Source: Microcebus murinus
Lineage: Eukaryota > Chordata > Mammalia > Primates > Cheirogaleidae
Direction of reading: 5' to 3'
NCBI RefSeq assembly: GCF_040939455.1
Contig: NC_134122.1
Location: forward strand, 29,481,501-29,545,500
Length of the DNA: 64,000 nucleotides
Within the stretch, counting starts at the first letter, position 1, and the number at the start of each line of letters is the position of its first letter. Shown here one piece after another: positions 42,646 to 54,690 of this stretch. The notes under the pieces were generated by a model that worked only from the letters and a program-made list of their open reading frames with translations, made no database searches and was not told the DNA's origin. The position numbers were made by a program, and so were the translations under genes.

Positions 42646-45600
42646 ACAGAGGGCCATGCCCTCCCGAGCTCGGGCAGTGGTGAGGGCTGCAGCTCCATGG
42701 AACACACGAGTCTGAGCTCTTCCTTCCAGTCCCCCGGGAGTAAGATGGACTGCGGTTAACCATAAAGACTCAAGATGTCTCAGCGACAGAAATAGAAGTG
42801 AGGTTTGGGGAAGGCAAGGTGCCACGCATAGGACGAGTGGAGGATGGCCCTTTGAACGGTCCAGTAGGGCTGCAGGGAACTGCTGCACACAGCCCTGCAA
42901 GACGGAAGGGCACAGTTCAGGCTACGGCTGGACTGGGGACTTCCCAGCTGCCATCAAGGGTGGCTGTCCACACGCACGCCTGCGATGAGGGCTCCTGGGA
43001 AGGCGATTTATGGGGAGATCCTCCCAGGAGAAACTGACAGGGGGCGGGGAAGAGTGTCTGGAGGGAGAGGCCCGTGGAAGCCCTGAGGACCCGTCCAGCA
43101 GGGCCCTGGGCTGTCTCGCTGGGAGGCTGGGGGAGGGGAGTAATTTCATCTCCATATCCAAACCCGTCAGCCATTGGTCAAGGGCCACCTCCAGGGGACA
43201 TAAACTTCTAGGCCCCTCCAGCTCTCCCCCTTGTCCAGCCAAGCGGGATCCAGTATCCAAGGGCAGTCCCTCAACAAAGAGGAGCGGGTGCTGGCACTTG
43301 GGCGTGACAGCCCCCTGGGAGGGGCAGGGCTCAAGGGGAAGGGGACAGAGCACCAGCCAGCTGCGTCTGCCACACCAGCCACCCAGGCGTGCGCTCGGGG
43401 AGGGGAGGGGTCTGTGAGGTCCTGGCTTGCCGTCACTCGTGTGCACATGCTACTCTCCAACTGTGCTTGTGGCCCTGAAAGGCCACGGTTTTGCAGGAGG
43501 ACCCTCTGGCCCCTCAGGAGCCCTAAAAACCCTTGCCGTCAGCCACAGCGGGTACCTGAGCCTGTCCTCCCTGTCCATCGCCCGGTGCTGCGGCCCCCTG
43601 GGCTCCTAAGACCCTCAAGGGATGGCCAAGTCGCCCAGGTCACAGAAGATGCCACCACTGCCGATGCAGGCAAAGTGTGCTCCAAAGTGTGGGTGTCCAG
43701 CATCCAGGACATCAGAACCTTCCACGAGGCCACCATCTCATTGCCACCAAAGCTGCCAGCCCCTTGCTGCCAGGGCACAGAGGGAAAGACTCTCCTAGGG
43801 TCTCCCAACCCCCCACGGGCTATTCTGGGCCACGCCCTCCCCACCCCCTGCGTCTCAGAGGTGGAGGAGGCTTCTGGGTCCTTCCTAAGAATAAACTCCT
43901 CTGCCACGTCCCCCAAAGCCCATGAGCCCACGACCCACCCACAGTCCCCGGCGGCCCACCCCTCCTCCAGACAGGACAAGGCACCCGAGTCCCATGGGGG
44001 TGTTTTTCAGGCCCAAGAAAGGCTTCCTTCCTGCTAGCACAGCCTCAAGTGGCCGGTGAGCTGTCTTCCTTTTTAATTTTTCTATTGTGTGCTTCTTGTG
44101 GAAAATGGAGAAAACACAGAAAAGCACAAAGATAGAAATAAAACTCAGTGGTAATTCCATGGCCCAAAGGTAGCCTGGTAAACATTTGGTGTCTATGTGT
44201 GCGCGTGTGTGGATATCTATGTGTAAATGGATATATGGAGACATAGGTAGGTCATACGCATATACATACATACACGCCCATGGGACGCTGTGAATGCATG
44301 TTAATTTATTTAAGCTATTCCCTCCTTCTGTTCCCATCTAAGGAGCGAGACTCTCAGCTCCGGCTGGAGAGAGCCTGTCCCAGGGCAGCCCTGTCACAGC
44401 ACAGAGATCGGTGAGTCACCAGCAGAAACGAGGGCCTCTGGGCAGAAGGAAGGGGACTCCAGAGGCCCAGCAGAAGCTCCTAGAACCAAGGCTCCGCCCA
44501 GCTGCTTGGGGGCTGTGCAGGATCTGGGGCCAGACTGAGGAAGGATGGGGCCTGGCGGCGTCTTGTCCAAAGTGGACACAGCCCCATCCCTCCCTGCCCC
44601 CGTCCCTCGTGCTCCAGGTGGGCGGCCCCTCCTCCCCTCCCCCCACGCAGGCTGGGACATTTCTCTATCCCCACGGTGGACACAAATCCAGCGCCCGTTG
44701 CCAGCAGTTCCGTGGCAGAGAGCAGTGGGGCAAGGGGAGGCGGCAGAAGGGGAGGGGAGGAGAAGGGAGGGGAGGGCACACGGGCTGGGGACAGTCGGGA
44801 AGGCTCTCAGGGAGAGCAGAACTGGAGCTGCTAAGGCCTGGATGGGGCCTGACGCAGACGGAGCGCTGGACCTCCCAGGGGAGGACGGGTGTGCAGCAAG
44901 GCCCCAACCAGAGGCAGACGTCACCAGGTTGGCTAGGCCACCCCCGCCAGGAGACCCCAGGGTCTGACCCATCGGCTCATTGGCCTGGTTTGGCTCTTTA
45001 AGATCAAATGCCTTTGTACCCCCCACCATTTGGTGGAGGGGGGGTATGTACATGGCCCTGCTAGAGACGAGGGGGGGCAGGGTCTGGGGTCGCCGTGTGA
45101 GCTTGGCAGGGACGGCCCTGCTCAGGGGTGAGCTGGGGTTTGCAGCACCCACTCGGGTCGATGTGGGACGAAGTGCGAGCGCGAATGTCAAAGCCCCAGG
45201 GTGCCGTGGGAGCCACCGCAGTGGGATCATTCGCACACACAGGCCTGGTGGGATCTTCCAGGCTGGTGCCTTCTGGCGAGGACACAGGATGTCCCTGGAG
45301 ACCTGCTCAGGCCCAGGAAGTCTCCTCACTCACTCACAGCCCGGCTCCCACGCTGTCCGGGGTGGTGGGCACAGAAGCGTCAAGGAAACGTGCTCTGTGG
45401 GCACCGAAGTCCCCCCTCAAATGGCTGTTTCCACCCCCAGGTCCCAGCAGGATGCGGGCCACGTCAGCCCCCAGGACCAGCATCCCCTGCCCGACACAGC
45501 CCTGGCCCACCCTCTCGGGCAGTCTGCCCTCCAGCACCCTCGGGCCTTCCGCGCCCGCCAGCTGCCTAGGGCTCCGTCGGACTCCTCGCCATCTGCAGCT
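42645..45600. other. GC-rich unique DNA, no gene seen
   Basis: Nearly 3 kb of GC-rich non-repeat sequence. The longest open frame of the window (311 codons, minus strand, 44394-45329) and a 268-codon plus-strand frame (43231-44037) lie here. Both are biased to Pro/Ser/Gly/Ala, overlap opposite-strand frames, have no domain or signal peptide I can recognise, and are not called. 44180-44280 is TG/TA-rich simple sequence. Confidence 0.5.
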
Positions 45601-45604
45601 CCCA

Positions 45605-45740
45605 CCCCCCAAATTAAAAAAAATAAAAATAAAAAACTGGACGAGTTAATTTGCTAAAATGGACCAGAATGCAATAACTGATTACATTTTTCCCCAAAGG
45701 AAACTTGAGTTAATTTGGCCAGTGACTCATGTGCCCGGCT
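45605..45740. promoter_or_regulatory. Candidate enhancer: twin GAGTTAATTTG boxes and AP-1 site
   Basis: GAGTTAATTTG occurs at 45643-45653 and again at 45707-45717. Between them is AATGCAATAACTGATTACAT. A consensus AP-1 site TGACTCA follows at 45723-45729. The block is AT-rich between GC-rich flanks; 45610-45637 is an A-rich simple tract. Not a recognised repeat. Confidence 0.5.
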
Positions 45741-45899
45741 GCCAGTTACAACACACACCAGCCCAGACACAGCCCCTCGCGGCGCCCAGCTGCCAGCCCC
45801 CTCCCTGCCGCTGCGGCCCGGTTCCCTCCTGCGAGAGGCGGGACGGGGTGGGAGGGCAGAAGTGCCCACTGGATAGAGAGCCGGCGAGGCCCTTCTGAA

Positions 45900-45965
45900 G
45901 GTGCGGGCACACACGCACACGCACACGCGTGTCTGTGCAGAAGCATGTGCACACACGCACACACG
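45900..45965. repeat. Imperfect CA/CACG microsatellite
   Basis: GGGCACACACGCACACGCAC through GCACACACGCACACACGAG alternates purine and pyrimidine with CpG, giving Z-DNA potential. Confidence 0.8.
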
Positions 45966-45984
45966 AGCATGCACCGCAGCTGAA

Positions 45985-46095
45985 CTCTGGCATGGGCCAC
46001 TCAGTAAATCATTCAACGATAACCTCTGCATACCAATACTGGGGGGAAATCCAATTAAAGTAACTCATTACTGAGCCCTTCCTATTTTCCCAGCG
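45985..46095. promoter_or_regulatory. Candidate conserved AT-rich element
   Basis: CAGTAAATCATTCAACGATA, GCATACCAATACTG, AAATCCAATTAAAGTAAC and the small inverted motif AGTAACTCATTACT (46060 area) form an AT-rich island. Not a known repeat. Confidence 0.45.
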
Positions 46096-46334
46096 TCTTA
46101 AAGCTCCTGGGAAGAGGAGGGAAGGCCGGGCAGAGTGAGAACGTGAACTCCATGGTGGGGCGGGAAATTCCCGGCCCGGCTCCCATGGGTGGAGGCCCCA
46201 GATGGACTTCGCTGTCTGCTTGGGGTGAGGGGAACACTGGGGACACCCCCATACTCCTTACGTGGCCACAACTTCTCATGAAAGCAACACACAGCGCTCA
46301 GGCAGAAACCCTCAAAGCAGTCCCTAGAGTCACA

Positions 46335-46430
46335 CGAGAGTCAGTCTTGTCATTCCCACGCTGTGCGACCTTGGGCAAGACACTTAACCTCTCTGACCCT
46401 CAATTTCTTCTATAAGATATCTTCATCATC
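46335..46430 (+). repeat. MIR SINE, sense
   Basis: CTGTGCGACCTTGGGCAAGA, CACTTAACCTCTCTGACCCT and CAATTTCTTCTATAAGAT are sense MIR. Confidence 0.75.
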
Positions 46431-46530
46431 TAGTTGCACAACAATAGGAATGTACTTAACATCACCGAACTATACACTGAAAATGTTACGTGTATTTTCA
46501 TACCGCTTTTAAAAAACTGGGAGGAAAATA
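46430..46530 (+). repeat. L1 3' end scrap
   Basis: GAACTATACACTGAAAATGT TACGTGTATTTTCATACCGC is the terminal L1M 3' UTR segment. Confidence 0.5.
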
Positions 46531-46539
46531 AGGAAAAGT

Positions 46540-46765
46540 AAAAGCTCTTCCCTTCCTCTTTCCTTCTTGCCATTGGTTGGGTTGTAGAAACGATGGCAGG
46601 AGCTGTAGTAGCCACATTGGACTCAAAGGCAGAAGTCACCTTTTGAGCAAAACAAAAAGAAAATGGTTCTTTGACATTTTGAAACTATCAGGGAAACCCT
46701 GGGTTGCTTGTGCTTGAACAATTATTTGCAAGAGAAATAAACTTCTCTCTCTATACATGATCATC
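46540..46765 (+). repeat. MaLR-type LTR fragment, sense
   Basis: TTTCCTTCTTGCCATTGGTT, GATGGCAGGAGCTGTAGTAG and GCAAGAGAAATAAACTTCTC match the central and 3' parts of the LTR family seen at 15960-16455. Confidence 0.5.
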
Positions 46766-48540
46766 ATCATCACTGTGCTCATACGTGGAGAAAGCTAAAA
46801 CCATTCAGAGAGGGTGAGATATTCCCAGGACTCCTCAGCCAGCAATCCCTGGAAAAAGAACACAGCCCAGGATTCTGAGTTTTGCCCCAACCATCCTCAG
46901 ACAAATTATTTTCCTCCTCAAGCCTCAGTTTCCCTACCTATCTCTTAACAATAACACCAATGAAGGGCCCAAGCAGAGAACAGGCAGGAGGTCACTTTGC
47001 AAAGAGCAGGGAGGAACAGGGACCAGGATCCAGGTATGTCTGGGGGTGCCTCGGCAGCTGGCTGGCTTCGTGCTCACCTGGTCCTGTTGCTAAACCCAGC
47101 TCACAGGAGAAGCTGAGAAAGCATGGAGAGGTCCGAGGGGCTGGCCAGAGCCCCAGAGACAGCCAGGAGAGCAAATGACCGGCGGGAGAGCCGGAGTCCC
47201 ACCACCCAAGCCTCACCGCACAGCTACAGGTGGGCAGAGGTTTCTGGGCCCTGCACCTTCAGTCCCAGGAGAGTGAATGGAGGCAAAGCTCCCTCCCCCG
47301 AGTGGGGGCACGGTCCAGGGCTCTGGGCATCCTCAGGGTCCCCGCCACACCCTGGGTCCCTCCAGCAGAGCTCCCTGAGAGAGGCCCGGCTAGTCCCTTG
47401 GAGGAAGACAAGCCCGAGCCTAGACAGCAGCCCTGGCATTGGGCGGAGGGCGGGAGGGAGCTGGACAGTGAATTCCCGGCAGGCGCGAGGTGGGAAAATA
47501 CTTGCTGGTCTTCCAGGAGGGCCTCTTGCTTCCTTGGGAAACTCGAGAGTTGTTAGCAAGGATGGACTGCGATTCCGGTCCCAGGATAAGCCCTGAGACA
47601 ATCTCTCCCTGTGGGATGCCACCCAGGGCCAGTGCTCAGAGAGGCCAGATCCCCTCCCGGCCACCTGTCTAAACCCAGGGCCACCGTGCCCTTGATGTGG
47701 GTCGGTGCTCCTGCCTTTGGCATCTGCACAGCCTTGGGTGTGTTGGGCCCGGGTTCTAATGTCCTCTCTGCCACATACACGTGGAGGGACCTTGAGCAAG
47801 CAGGTTCACAACATCACTGAGGTTCAGCCCCTGCCCCACACTGGGGGCTGCCAGGAGGCTACACGAGGTGCCGGTGTTAACAGCACTGCACACAGCAGGC
47901 CAGGCTGGTGGGAGCCCCTCCCCCTCCGCCGTGGCCATCTGTGGCCTGCCAGCTCTGGGGATGGGCGTTACAAAATGGCAGCCAATGCCAGTCAAGTCTG
48001 TGGGCAGCGCCCTCCGATCCCCACCCCCTGTCATGTCAGGACAGAAAGCTCGCTGCCACGCCTCCTCTGCAGGAAACAGGGTCCAAGCGTGCTGACAGGA
48101 GAGGTGACCATGCACATCGGAGTCAGAGAGGCCCACTGGGCACCCAGGCCTCCCTTCCTTCTCACTCAGTTCTGGAGCCGCATGCTCTAGACTTTTCCAG
48201 GCCCCAGACACAACAGAAGAAATTCACAAGAGTCCTCGTGCACCTGGCTTTTTAAAGCACGCTCCACATGGCTGCTGAATGTCCTCATATTTTCCACCTG
48301 AATGTCCTTATGTGGGACTCTCAGGCTGACACTGTGAAGCTGGGTGGCCCCGAGTCCTCCCCGAGCAGAACACCTGGGCAGAGGGGCTGGGGGTTGGGGC
48401 TGTGGCCTGAGGTGGGGTGGAGGAGAGGAGGGGACCCCAGGAGGAGTTTGCAGGCCCCTCCAGGAAGACAGGAGGCCACCTGCCACCCCAGGGAGGGGTG
48501 GAGGGCGTGGAGGGCAGGTCTCCCCAAATGCACAGCCTCT
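46765..48540. other. GC-rich unique DNA with two MIR scraps
   Basis: MIR-like traces at 46860-46965 (CAAGCCTCAGTTTCCCTACC) and 47750-47835 (GGACCTTGAGCAAGCAGG). No gene recognised despite long overlapping open frames at 47224-48211. Confidence 0.45.
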
Positions 48541-48554
48541 TCTTCTGCCCGGTG

Positions 48555-48800
48555 CTGCACACACACACTCACACACACACACTTGCATACACACACACGT
48601 CACACAGACACACACTCATGCACACACTCTGTCACACACAGTCACACAGACACATGGATGTGCATTCACATACACACTAACACAGAGACACACTCACAGT
48701 CACACAGATATCGCACACACAGATGCACACAAACATGTTCACATACATCGTCAGATACGCACAAACACACTAACACACAGACGTGCATTCACGAAGACGC
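48555..48800. repeat. Degenerate CA-rich microsatellite
   Basis: About 245 bp dominated by CACACA with interspersed T, G and AT-containing units (ACACACTCACACAC, CACAGACACACACTC, CACAGATGCACACAAAC). The impurity suggests an old or compound array. Translations rich in His-Thr in overlapping frames are artefacts of it. Confidence 0.9.
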
Positions 48801-49470
48801 ACACCCCACCACACTGATGCCCCATGTCCTAAAGCAGGTGTGCACAGCCTTGCATCCCACTCAGGTGCCCCAGTAGTGACAGGTTCCCACTCGCCCAAGG
48901 ACCACAGCCACCTCCAGACCCCCAGCAGGAATTCCCTAGCGTCACAGGGCCTTTTGCTGGGGGGGGTGGTAACCGGCCTGCCCAAGGTCACCTGGACTGG
49001 GTGGCACAGCCAGAACTACCTCCCCCAGGCTCGGAGCTGGGCATGAAGCCCCTACATACACAGCACCACTCGGACTATGTCACCGTGATATCAGGCTCAG
49101 TAACAATGTGTCGGTTTTGTTTGGCCTAAACTTGGTCTTCCTCCTTGGTGCTTTGCAGGACAGGGATGTCAGGATAGAGAGACGGGGCCATGGCGGGGGG
49201 GCTCAGACTCCTGAGGACTCCAACTACAGGGCTGCAGGGTCAAGATCAGGGCCAAGGCTAAGACAGTCCCGCCTTCCTCTCTACGGCCCATTTGGTGTCA
49301 GGAACACAGTCTCGCCCATAACCTCCTGCTCCTCTAGCCAAGGCCTAGGCCAGTGCGGCCCTCTCTCCCACGTCTGTCCCTCTGTCTCCTCCCCTGCTCT
49401 GCCCCTCCCTGGGGAGCAGAACTCCAGAACCTCGACCACCTGGGGACGAGGTCGCGCCGCCACTTCCCCC
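48800..49470. other. Unique DNA, no gene seen
   Basis: No repeat or gene recognised. A G-run lies at 48959-48966. Confidence 0.4.
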
Positions 49471-49474
49471 GGAC

Positions 49475-49493
49475 GCCGCTAGGTGGCGCCGCG
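49475..49493 (+). promoter_or_regulatory. Strong CTCF-like motif in CpG context
   Basis: GCCGCTAGGTGGCGCCGCG matches the CTCF core CC-N-C-N-AGGTGGCGC closely. The 60 bp around it are CpG-dense (GTCGCGCCGCCAC, CCCGGACG), so occupancy could depend on methylation. Orientation is forward. Confidence 0.55.
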
Positions 49494-49494
49494 C

Positions 49495-51418
49495 TAACGA
49501 GGATCAGGTGGACGAGAGGGCCCGCGGCGGGGATGCCCGGCCACCTTCCCACACGGCTGCTCCATCCTGGGTCCCCACTGCCCTGGCCCCTGACCCCAGC
49601 TCCCCTCCAGGCTCCGGGCTCACCAAGGGGCTCAGGACACACACCCCGGGGCCCCTCCACCACCATCCTGCCCCCAACCCTGGCAGCACTTGGCCCCTGG
49701 GCAGCCCCCTTGGTCCCAGGGGTCTGGACAGCTGCCTCAACGCCAGGCCTGGAGCGCCTGGCCCTTCTTTGGCTGGGCCCAAAGAGGTGGCCCTGCCCCT
49801 GGGGCACAGGACAAATAGGTGGACAAATAGGAACCATGGGGGAGGGGAAGGCCTGAGATGATGGGTGGGGCTGGCCCCACCAGGTGGGTCCTTTACTCTC
49901 TGGGCCTTAGTCTCTCTCCCTGTGAAATGGGACTGATCCCAGTCCAAGGAGTGAGGTCAGCATGCATGACTCCTGGCACAAGGCATGGCCCAGACTCGGT
50001 GCTTAATGACAGTGCCTCAGTTTCCCCTTTACATCCCCAGGATAGTACTTCACCTCTGCCTTTGCCTCCTCAGTGTTGAGGTGGTGACTTCAAGGTCTAT
50101 ACAGGGCTGAGAAGGCCCAAGGGCACCACCATCCGCAAATCAAGGAACAAAGGGGCAGAACCCACCTGTGCCAGACCCTAGGGAAGGGGCTGCTTTAATT
50201 TATCCCTCACAATAATTCTATGTTTTGCCCATGAGGAAGCTGGGGCCCAGGCCACATGGGGGTGGGTGGCAGAGCCAGGGTTGGAGCCCAGGTCTGGTGC
50301 TGCTCCTGCCATGTTCTGGGGTGCCCCGACTCTGACTGCAATGAGCCCTCCACCCCAGCTCCGTCCCTGCCTGAGACTAAGCAGGGGCACAGAGACTAGG
50401 TGGCTCTCAGTTCTCCTCCACCTGTGTCCCTGCGAGGAAAGATGCCTCCCAGCCTCATCCCCAAGGCCCACCCCAGCACCACCGCCTATAGGAAGCCTTC
50501 CATGACTGATCCCTAAGTGGAGGTTTCAGCTGGACCTTCCAAGGCAGGGGGTCCCCCAGTCTCAGGAAACCCAGGCCTCAGAGCCTCTCACGGTCCCTGG
50601 CTCAGACATATGTCTGAGGACCAGCTGGGGGAGCAGCTAAGAACACACCACCCCTGTGATGTGTCCACAGAGGAGCCTGCACCATCTCCCAAACACCTCA
50701 TTTACTAGGAAGCTTGTACAAGGATATTTAGGGTAGATGATAAAAGTAGGGCCCAGAGGGGCCAAGTGACAGGTGCGGAGTCACACAGCAAACCAGAGCA
50801 GAGACTACACACAAACCAAAGTCTGTCACTACATTTAGTGAAAGAAAAGAGAAAAAAAGAAAAAAAGGAAAACCACAAAGGATGAATTTAACCATACACA
50901 CACAACACACATTCACACACACTCGAGGGGCAGGGCAAAGTGAAGTTGTGGGGTGCAGCAGGGAGAAGGGGCGACTCCATGCCGGAGATGTCCTGCCCTG
51001 GGCCCTGCACTGCTGAGAACAGTCCAGAAGCTGTCCCCGCATGCAGCTAAAGCCACCCCCTCTGCACGCACATCTGTGAGGGTGTGCCCGTCTGTCACCC
51101 ACCACACTGTCCATCATCACCTGGCTGGTGTAACCGAGAAAGCTCAGCCCTCTAATCACCAGCTCAAAGTCGCCAGTCACTAATGCCCCTGAGCGCCTGG
51201 GGTAAGTGGGGCAGGGTCAGGCCAGGCCAGCCCAGGCAGCTCCCGGGACCCCAGAACCCACCAGCACCCACTCCTTCAGGGTCTCAGGCTGACAGCTTTA
51301 AAGTACCCTGGACATCCTGGAAAGTGCCTCCAGGAAGCCACCGTAGAACAAACCCCAGAGTGGGGTTGGGGTCTGCCCTGCCCCTGTGCAGCCCAGGCCC
51401 TTCTGTGGGCTTCACCAA
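49495..51418. other. GC-rich unique DNA with a MIR
   Basis: A MIR in antisense lies at about 50195-50310 (TTTTGCCCATGAGGAAGCTG, GGTGGGTGGCAGAGCCAGGG). MIR-like sense traces at 49895-49990. A-rich imperfect tract at 50840-50880. No gene recognised. Confidence 0.45.
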
Positions 51419-51430
51419 TACAGCGGTGGA

Positions 51431-51758
<328 letters not shown>

Positions 51759-51850
51759 CTAGAGGGCTACAGCCCTCGAGAGAAACCAAGTGTCTTGGCC
51801 ATGGCAGGAGAATTTACACCACGGAAAGCAGCAAACACTACTCCTTCCCC

Positions 51851-51856
<6 letters not shown>

Positions 51857-51923
<67 letters not shown>

Positions 51924-51945
51924 CCTTTTCCTTTCTTTTCTCTAT
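51857..51945. repeat. Compound (TCTG)n(TC)n microsatellite with T-rich tail
   Basis: About eight TCTG units (from 51857) run into about fifteen TC units and then TTCTTTCC/TTTTCTTT sequence. Highly pure, so probably length-polymorphic. The strand asymmetry also allows triplex formation. Confidence 0.95.
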
Positions 51946-52485
51946 TTTTCTTTTTCGTTTCTTTTTCTTTTTTTGAGAGCCAGATGTTCCTCATTTACCT
52001 GCAGGGCTGAGGGGGCAGCGCGGCATCCTCCAGCCCAGGAAGCGAGGCGGCAGCACCTCCAGCAGCGGGCCTGGCCCCTCGCGTGCCCTGCCGCCCACCA
52101 GGCCACCCAGAGGAAGGCCGCCACATCTGTTCTTCCACTTGCCGTATTTCTCCGTTTCCTTGTGTGAGCATGGGAAACCGTGCTACCCTCCACCCCCGCC
52201 CCCGGCCCTCACTTGACATCTGTCCTAAGGATGTCTGGTCCCAGGGTGTCCCTAGAGGGGACGATATTTCACAGAGTCGCCGCTGGGCCCTTTTAGGGAC
52301 CATCAGGACAAAGGGGTGACAGTTTCTGAGGCTCAACGCTGGGGGACACAGCAGCAAGCCCCGAGCTGCCCAGGAAATCTGTTCACCCCACTCTGAGCAA
52401 GAGCAGAGCTGATTGATCGTGACCAGGGGCAGCAGGGCCATCACTAATTCCGGCAGCACCAGCATGGACTTGGCCTAATTTGGAC
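51945..52485. other. Unique DNA, no gene seen
   Basis: No repeat or gene recognised. Confidence 0.4.
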
Positions 52486-52870
52486 ATGGGCTCAGCTAAA
52501 GCTGGCCTCGAACCCTCTAAGGAAAGAAAAAAAAGGCTTTGCTAAGCTCTAAGCAGGATCGCAATGGAGATGCTTAACCTACTTAAGGGAAGTGATCATG
52601 TCCAAACACTTCTAATGCATGCATTGGGGCACACCGAGAACTGATGTCCTGATTGTGGCCCGCCCTTTGTTCCTGGAGGTCAACACCCTCCTTAGCGCCA
52701 CCCAGCAGTCAGAATTGCTGGCTGCCACGAGCAATTAATAAACTTCCCTTTTAAGAACATCCAGCCACCCATTGGGCCGGCCAGCCTTTCCCTCCTCCAT
52801 TCAGCATCATTTATCACCGGACAGCTGTGGCCAAGGCCCTGCTGAGTCCACACGCTCAGACATTTCCTGC
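52485..52870. promoter_or_regulatory. Candidate conserved element, SOX/RUNX/E-box motifs
   Basis: Non-repeat block of mixed AT content containing AATGCATGCATTGG, CTGATTGTGGCC (RUNX-type TGTGG), CCCTTTGTTCC (SOX-type), GAGCAATTAATAAAC (homeodomain-type) and CAGCATCATTTATCACC then CAGCTGTGG (E-box/RUNX). Conservation inferred. Confidence 0.45.
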
Positions 52871-53084
52871 AGCACACTGGCCCCGCCGTCCCCTGCGTAG
52901 GGTCAGACTGAAGAGGCTCTGGGGACGGGCCATTGCTGGACTGGAAATTAGCGCCTGCCGTCCCTCCCAAGTCTAACTTGGCTCCACATAGCTGCTGCTC
53001 GATCAGTGTTTGCTCAATGCGTGTTGACTGGTCCCGCTCACGCCCGAGCCAGGCTGGTGGGAAGGCAGGGGGGGGGGAGTAACT

Positions 53085-53195
53085 GCCAGATCTGGATGGG
53101 CTCAGTGGCTTTTAATTGTTTTTCAGCAGAACTTTCTTTACAAGTGAACTTGTAGGCAGAACCCGTGAAGTCAAGCAGGTGTGAACAGAGGGCTC
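53085..53195. promoter_or_regulatory. AT-rich island with ACAAGTGAACTTGT palindrome
   Basis: CTTTTAATTGTTTTTCAGC precedes a perfect inverted repeat ACAAGT-GA-ACTTGT (53140-53153), which presents the NKX2-type core CAAGTG. Flanks are GC-rich. Regulatory role inferred. Confidence 0.45.
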
Positions 53196-53690
53196 TGGCT
53201 GAAATGGGCTCTGCCCGGCTGCCCCTGTCCCAGGGAGTCTCTGGACCTTCCCTGGGTCTTCTGACTCCAAAGTCTTTGTTTTCCACCCAGGTCTGATCCT
53301 CCTTTCATCCGGGAACCCAGGTTAGAGCTCCGACCTAGGGATGTAAAGGAAAATACTAGAAACAAAAACTAGACATTGCAATAACAACCCCAAAAACACT
53401 ACTTCCCAGGCTCTGGCCTCATGTGCTGCACAGATGGGGATTGGCTCTGTGGGTGCTCCGGCTCCCTGGAGTCCCCGGGGAGAAGAAGCCTCTTGTTGCC
53501 CCTGACGGTGGCCCTCTGCCCTCCACTGCTCCGGTCACTCCGGCAGTGATGTTTCTGGTTACAGCAGCTGCCGCACCAAGGACAGAGATCCCGAGGACTG
53601 CAGGAGACCCTGCTGCCCCTGCCAGCACCTGGGACACCAGACTGGGCCATGGAGGCATCTCCCATGACGGCCCAACTGATGATAAATCAC
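53195..53690. other. Unique DNA, no gene seen
   Basis: No repeat or gene recognised. Confidence 0.4.
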
Positions 53691-54125
53691 TCACATGTTC
53701 ATTCATTCAACACCTGTGTGCCAGGCCCTGGGCACCAAGGTGGGGGGGACCCAGGTCAGAGTGGCTGCCCTCCTGGAGTGCGAGGTAGGTGCTGGCAACG
53801 ATACAGGCAGTTCTAGCCTGGAGCCACCCCTGAGGGCAGGCAGGGAGCTTTGGGGCACATGGGAAGAGTCTGACTCAATCTGGGGGTCAGAAAAGGCTTC
53901 CTGGAGGGAGTGGCCTCTGAGCCGATACCCGGAGAGCTAGCCAGAAGAAATGGGGGTTCTTCCCAAGGAAACAGCATGTGCAAAGGACCAGGGCAAGCGA
54001 GAGCATGGGGGATGGAGGTCCTGTGGTAGGAGCATGGGAGCTGGAGTTTGGTGTCGCTTGGAGAGAGAGGCCAAAGTGAGGGGCCAGGCTAAGTAAGGCC
54101 AGAGAGGTACCTGCAGGCTGCACGG
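53690..54125 (-). repeat. L2 LINE, antisense
   Basis: CATTCATTCAACACCTGTGT, GCCAGGCCCTGGGCACC, AAAAGGCTTCCTGGAGGGAG, GGAAACAGCATGTGCAAAGG and GTAGGAGCATGGGAGCTGG follow the reverse L2 3' region in order. Confidence 0.75.
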
Positions 54126-54690
54126 CAGAGGGTCTAGGGGAGGGTGGCAGCGGCTCCAGCAGGAACCGGCCTGTCAGTCAAGGATGCCCCGCTGCAGGGC
54201 TTGGGCCAGGGTGGCTGCAAGAAGCCAATGGCCATGCTGGTACTGGGTGTGCCTCGAGGGAGGACGAGGAAAAGCCACAGAGGATCTGGACTGGGCCTGC
54301 TATTACCCTCTGCGCTCCGGTGTCCCCACGTCCCCAGAAAGCAGGTGTCAGAGCCTGCAGTGCTCTGTGTGGCAGCCCTCCCCAGCTGGGCCCACTAGCC
54401 CGTGCATGAACGAGTCAGGCCCTCTGCTGCTCCAGGACTCCAGCTGTTACTGACGGTGGCCGGAAGATTACCCTTGCCTCTCTCCCTGGCCTCGGTCCCT
54501 GGAAACAGTGTCCATGTCCCCAGCAGCTGCCTGGTTCCCCAGTGCACCCATGGATGTGATGAGGGATCAACTTTCCCTCTTTGCTTTGCCTACTAGGACC
54601 TCAGAAATCCAATGATCAGTCCCAGCAAGTGGCCTTCAGGCCATGCAATAAATCATAGCATTATTGATTGATGATTAATTGACTGATGAT
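54125..54690. other. Unique DNA, no gene seen
   Basis: 54640-54690 has repeated ATTGATTGATGATTAATTGA units that resemble a short AT repeat with PBX-like cores. Nothing else recognised. Confidence 0.4.

Noticed and set aside
42154..42900. 248-codon minus-strand open frame
   Set aside because: No family resemblance and several competing frames; a chance frame in GC-rich sequence.
43231..44037. 268-codon open frame on the plus strand
   Set aside because: Same compositional bias, overlapped by an antisense frame of 146 codons, no recognisable motif.
44394..45329. 311-codon open frame on the minus strand, longest in the window
   Set aside because: GC-rich DNA yields long chance frames. The translation is Pro/Ser/Ala/Gly-rich without a domain, overlaps long frames on the other strand, and has no visible exon or promoter structure.
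48555..48800. Possible CRISPR-like or satellite array
   Set aside because: The units are irregular CA dinucleotide derivatives with no constant repeat/spacer structure, and the genome is a mammal.
48321..48876. His-Thr-rich repetitive protein from several frames
   Set aside because: It is the translation of a CA microsatellite.
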